Part shown: positions 13,383-14,192 of the stretch, piece after piece
Position numbering within the stretch: position 1 is the stretch's first letter
Layout: each line of letters starts with the position of its first letter
Assembly: GCA_045658525.1 (NCBI GenBank)
Contig: JAZOVD010000011.1
Coordinates: 1-14,192 of the forward strand
Length of the DNA: 14,192 bases
From: SIG673 sp045658525
GTDB taxonomy: Bacteria; Bacillota; Clostridia; Oscillospirales; CAG-272
Reading direction: 5' to 3'
Translations under genes and position numbers: made by a program
Notes under the pieces: generated by a model
Seen by the model: the letters and a program-made list of their open reading frames with translations, nothing else
Told to the model about the DNA's origin: nothing
Database searches by the model: none

Positions 13383-14192
13383 ATGGAAAGACTTATACAG
13401 CCAATAAGAGCGGAAAGAGAGTACAAGGAATTACTTGCCGAGATAGTTGCGCAAAGTGTATCAAGAAAACCGTTACCGGTGCTTCTTACCGGACTTACGG
13501 ACGGAGCGCGAGGGGCGTTCTACGTTGCGGCAACGCTCGACTGGAAAAAGAAAAAGGGCGGCAAAACGCTTATAGTAGTTCCCGATGAAGCCTCGGGATT
13601 TCTCATATCGAAAATATTTACCGAATGCGGTCTTAAAGCGGCGGTGTTTCCGTACAGAGATTTCGGATACGGTATGGTCAGCGCCTCTCACTCTTACGAG
13701 CATGAGAGGCTTTCGGTGCTTGATAAGGCGGCTTCAAACGGAGCGGACGTCTTTATAACGACGCCCGACGCGGCGCTCCAATATACAGTTCCGCGCGCAA
13801 GGCTTGCCGAGGCTACGGTGAACGTGGGAGAGGGAAGCGAGATACCGCTTGAAAAGCTTATAGAAAAGCTGTCGCTTCTCGGTTATAACAGAGTCGATAC
13901 GGTAGAGGCGACGGGAACGTTCTCCGTTCGCGGCGGTATATGCGATATTTTCCCGCCGGAATATGAAAATCCCGTGAGAATAGAATATTTCGGTGACGAG
14001 ATAGACCGTATAGCGGAGTTCGACGTGCTTTCACAGCGCACGGTCCGTATGCTTGACGGGCTTTCGCTTGCCCCGGGACGCGAGCTTATATACGGCGAGA
14101 ACGAAAAGGAAAAGCTGATCTCCGTTATAACTGCTCAGATAAAAAAGGCTTCGGGAAAGCCTGCGGAGGAGGAGCTGAAAAAGGAGCTTGAA
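13383..14192 (+). CDS. mfd: Transcription-repair coupling factor, N-terminal part
   Basis: An open frame from ATG 13383 runs off the right edge; the first 270 codons of a gene usually over 1,100 codons long are present. Mfd displaces RNA polymerase stalled at lesions and recruits UvrA for nucleotide excision repair. The visible part is the UvrB-homologous N-terminal module: LIVVPDEASG near residues 61-70, VFPYRDF near 90, FITTPDAALQ near 122, and the hallmark block at about 178-213 with FSVRGGICDIFPP and VRIEYFGDEIDRI, which Mfd shares with UvrB. The RNA polymerase-interacting domain, helicase motifs and C-terminal domain lie beyond the window. The start is preceded by AGGGAA and lies 11 bases after pth, so it is in the same operon. 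UvrB itself is excluded because UvrB carries its Walker A helicase motif near the N-terminus and this protein shows none. Confidence 0.93.
   Translation, partial: MERLIQPIRAEREYKELLAEIVAQSVSRKPLPVLLTGLTDGARGAFYVAATLDWKKKKGGKTLIVVPDEASGFLISKIFTECGLKAAVFPYRDFGYGMVSASHSYEHERLSVLDKAASNGADVFITTPDAALQYTVPRARLAEATVNVGEGSEIPLEKLIEKLSLLGYNRVDTVEATGTFSVRGGICDIFPPEYENPVRIEYFGDEIDRIAEFDVLSQRTVRMLDGLSLAPGRELIYGENEKEKLISVITAQIKKASGKPAEEELKKELE

Noticed and set aside
1..14192. CRISPR array, tRNA, rRNA, toxin-antitoxin or defence system
   Set aside because: No regularly spaced repeats, cloverleaf-like sequences or relevant protein families were seen on reading either strand.

Overview
The window is a compact bacterial chromosome segment that looks like an uncultured Clostridia member (Bacillota, Eubacteriales/Oscillospirales-like, probably from an anaerobic gut community). 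The evidence is AGGAGG-type ribosome binding sites before most genes, TTGACA/TATAAT promoters with 16-17 bp spacers, compact GC-rich terminators, the Firmicutes gene order pth-mfd, and protein families common in Clostridia (shikimate-kinase-like protein, M18 aminopeptidase, solitary M16 peptidase, CNNM/HlyC protein). I cannot name a species.

Layout. At 1-121 is a hairpin-rich stretch that may be the right end of a mobile element entering from the left. A shikimate-kinase-like gene (122-616, minus) is divergent from an operon of an HD-domain hydrolase, a GH78 alpha-L-rhamnosidase and a small membrane-anchored protein (779-3962, plus). A hairpin terminator at 3961-3991 separates that operon from a convergent M16 zinc peptidase (3989-5254, minus). 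A divergent promoter region follows, then a second plus operon: two tandem paralogues of an uncharacterised helical protein (5427-6467 and 6486-7538), an M18 aminopeptidase (7559-8950) and a DUF4886-like SGNH hydrolase (8960-9679), closed by a strong hairpin at 9686-9716. Convergent to it, a minus-strand pair (11206-12522, CNNM/HlyC membrane protein; 9716-11194, beta-lactamase-fold serine hydrolase) runs from its own promoter. After a last divergent promoter region come pth (12742-13371) and the start of mfd (13383 to the window end).

How the genes fit together. Most are housekeeping or general catabolic functions: peptide turnover (M18, M16), glycan trimming (GH78, perhaps the SGNH hydrolase), translation (pth) and DNA repair (mfd). 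All the catabolic enzymes lack signal peptides, so they should act in the cytosol on imported oligomers. The least explained part is the duplicated 346/350-residue protein at 5427-7538. The copies are about 73% identical by hand count, keep an enzyme-like set of Trp, His and Asp residues, differ mainly in one loop, and are co-transcribed with a peptidase and an esterase-like protein. I see no CRISPR array, tRNA, rRNA, defence system or complete mobile element. No gene-free stretch exceeds 300 bases.
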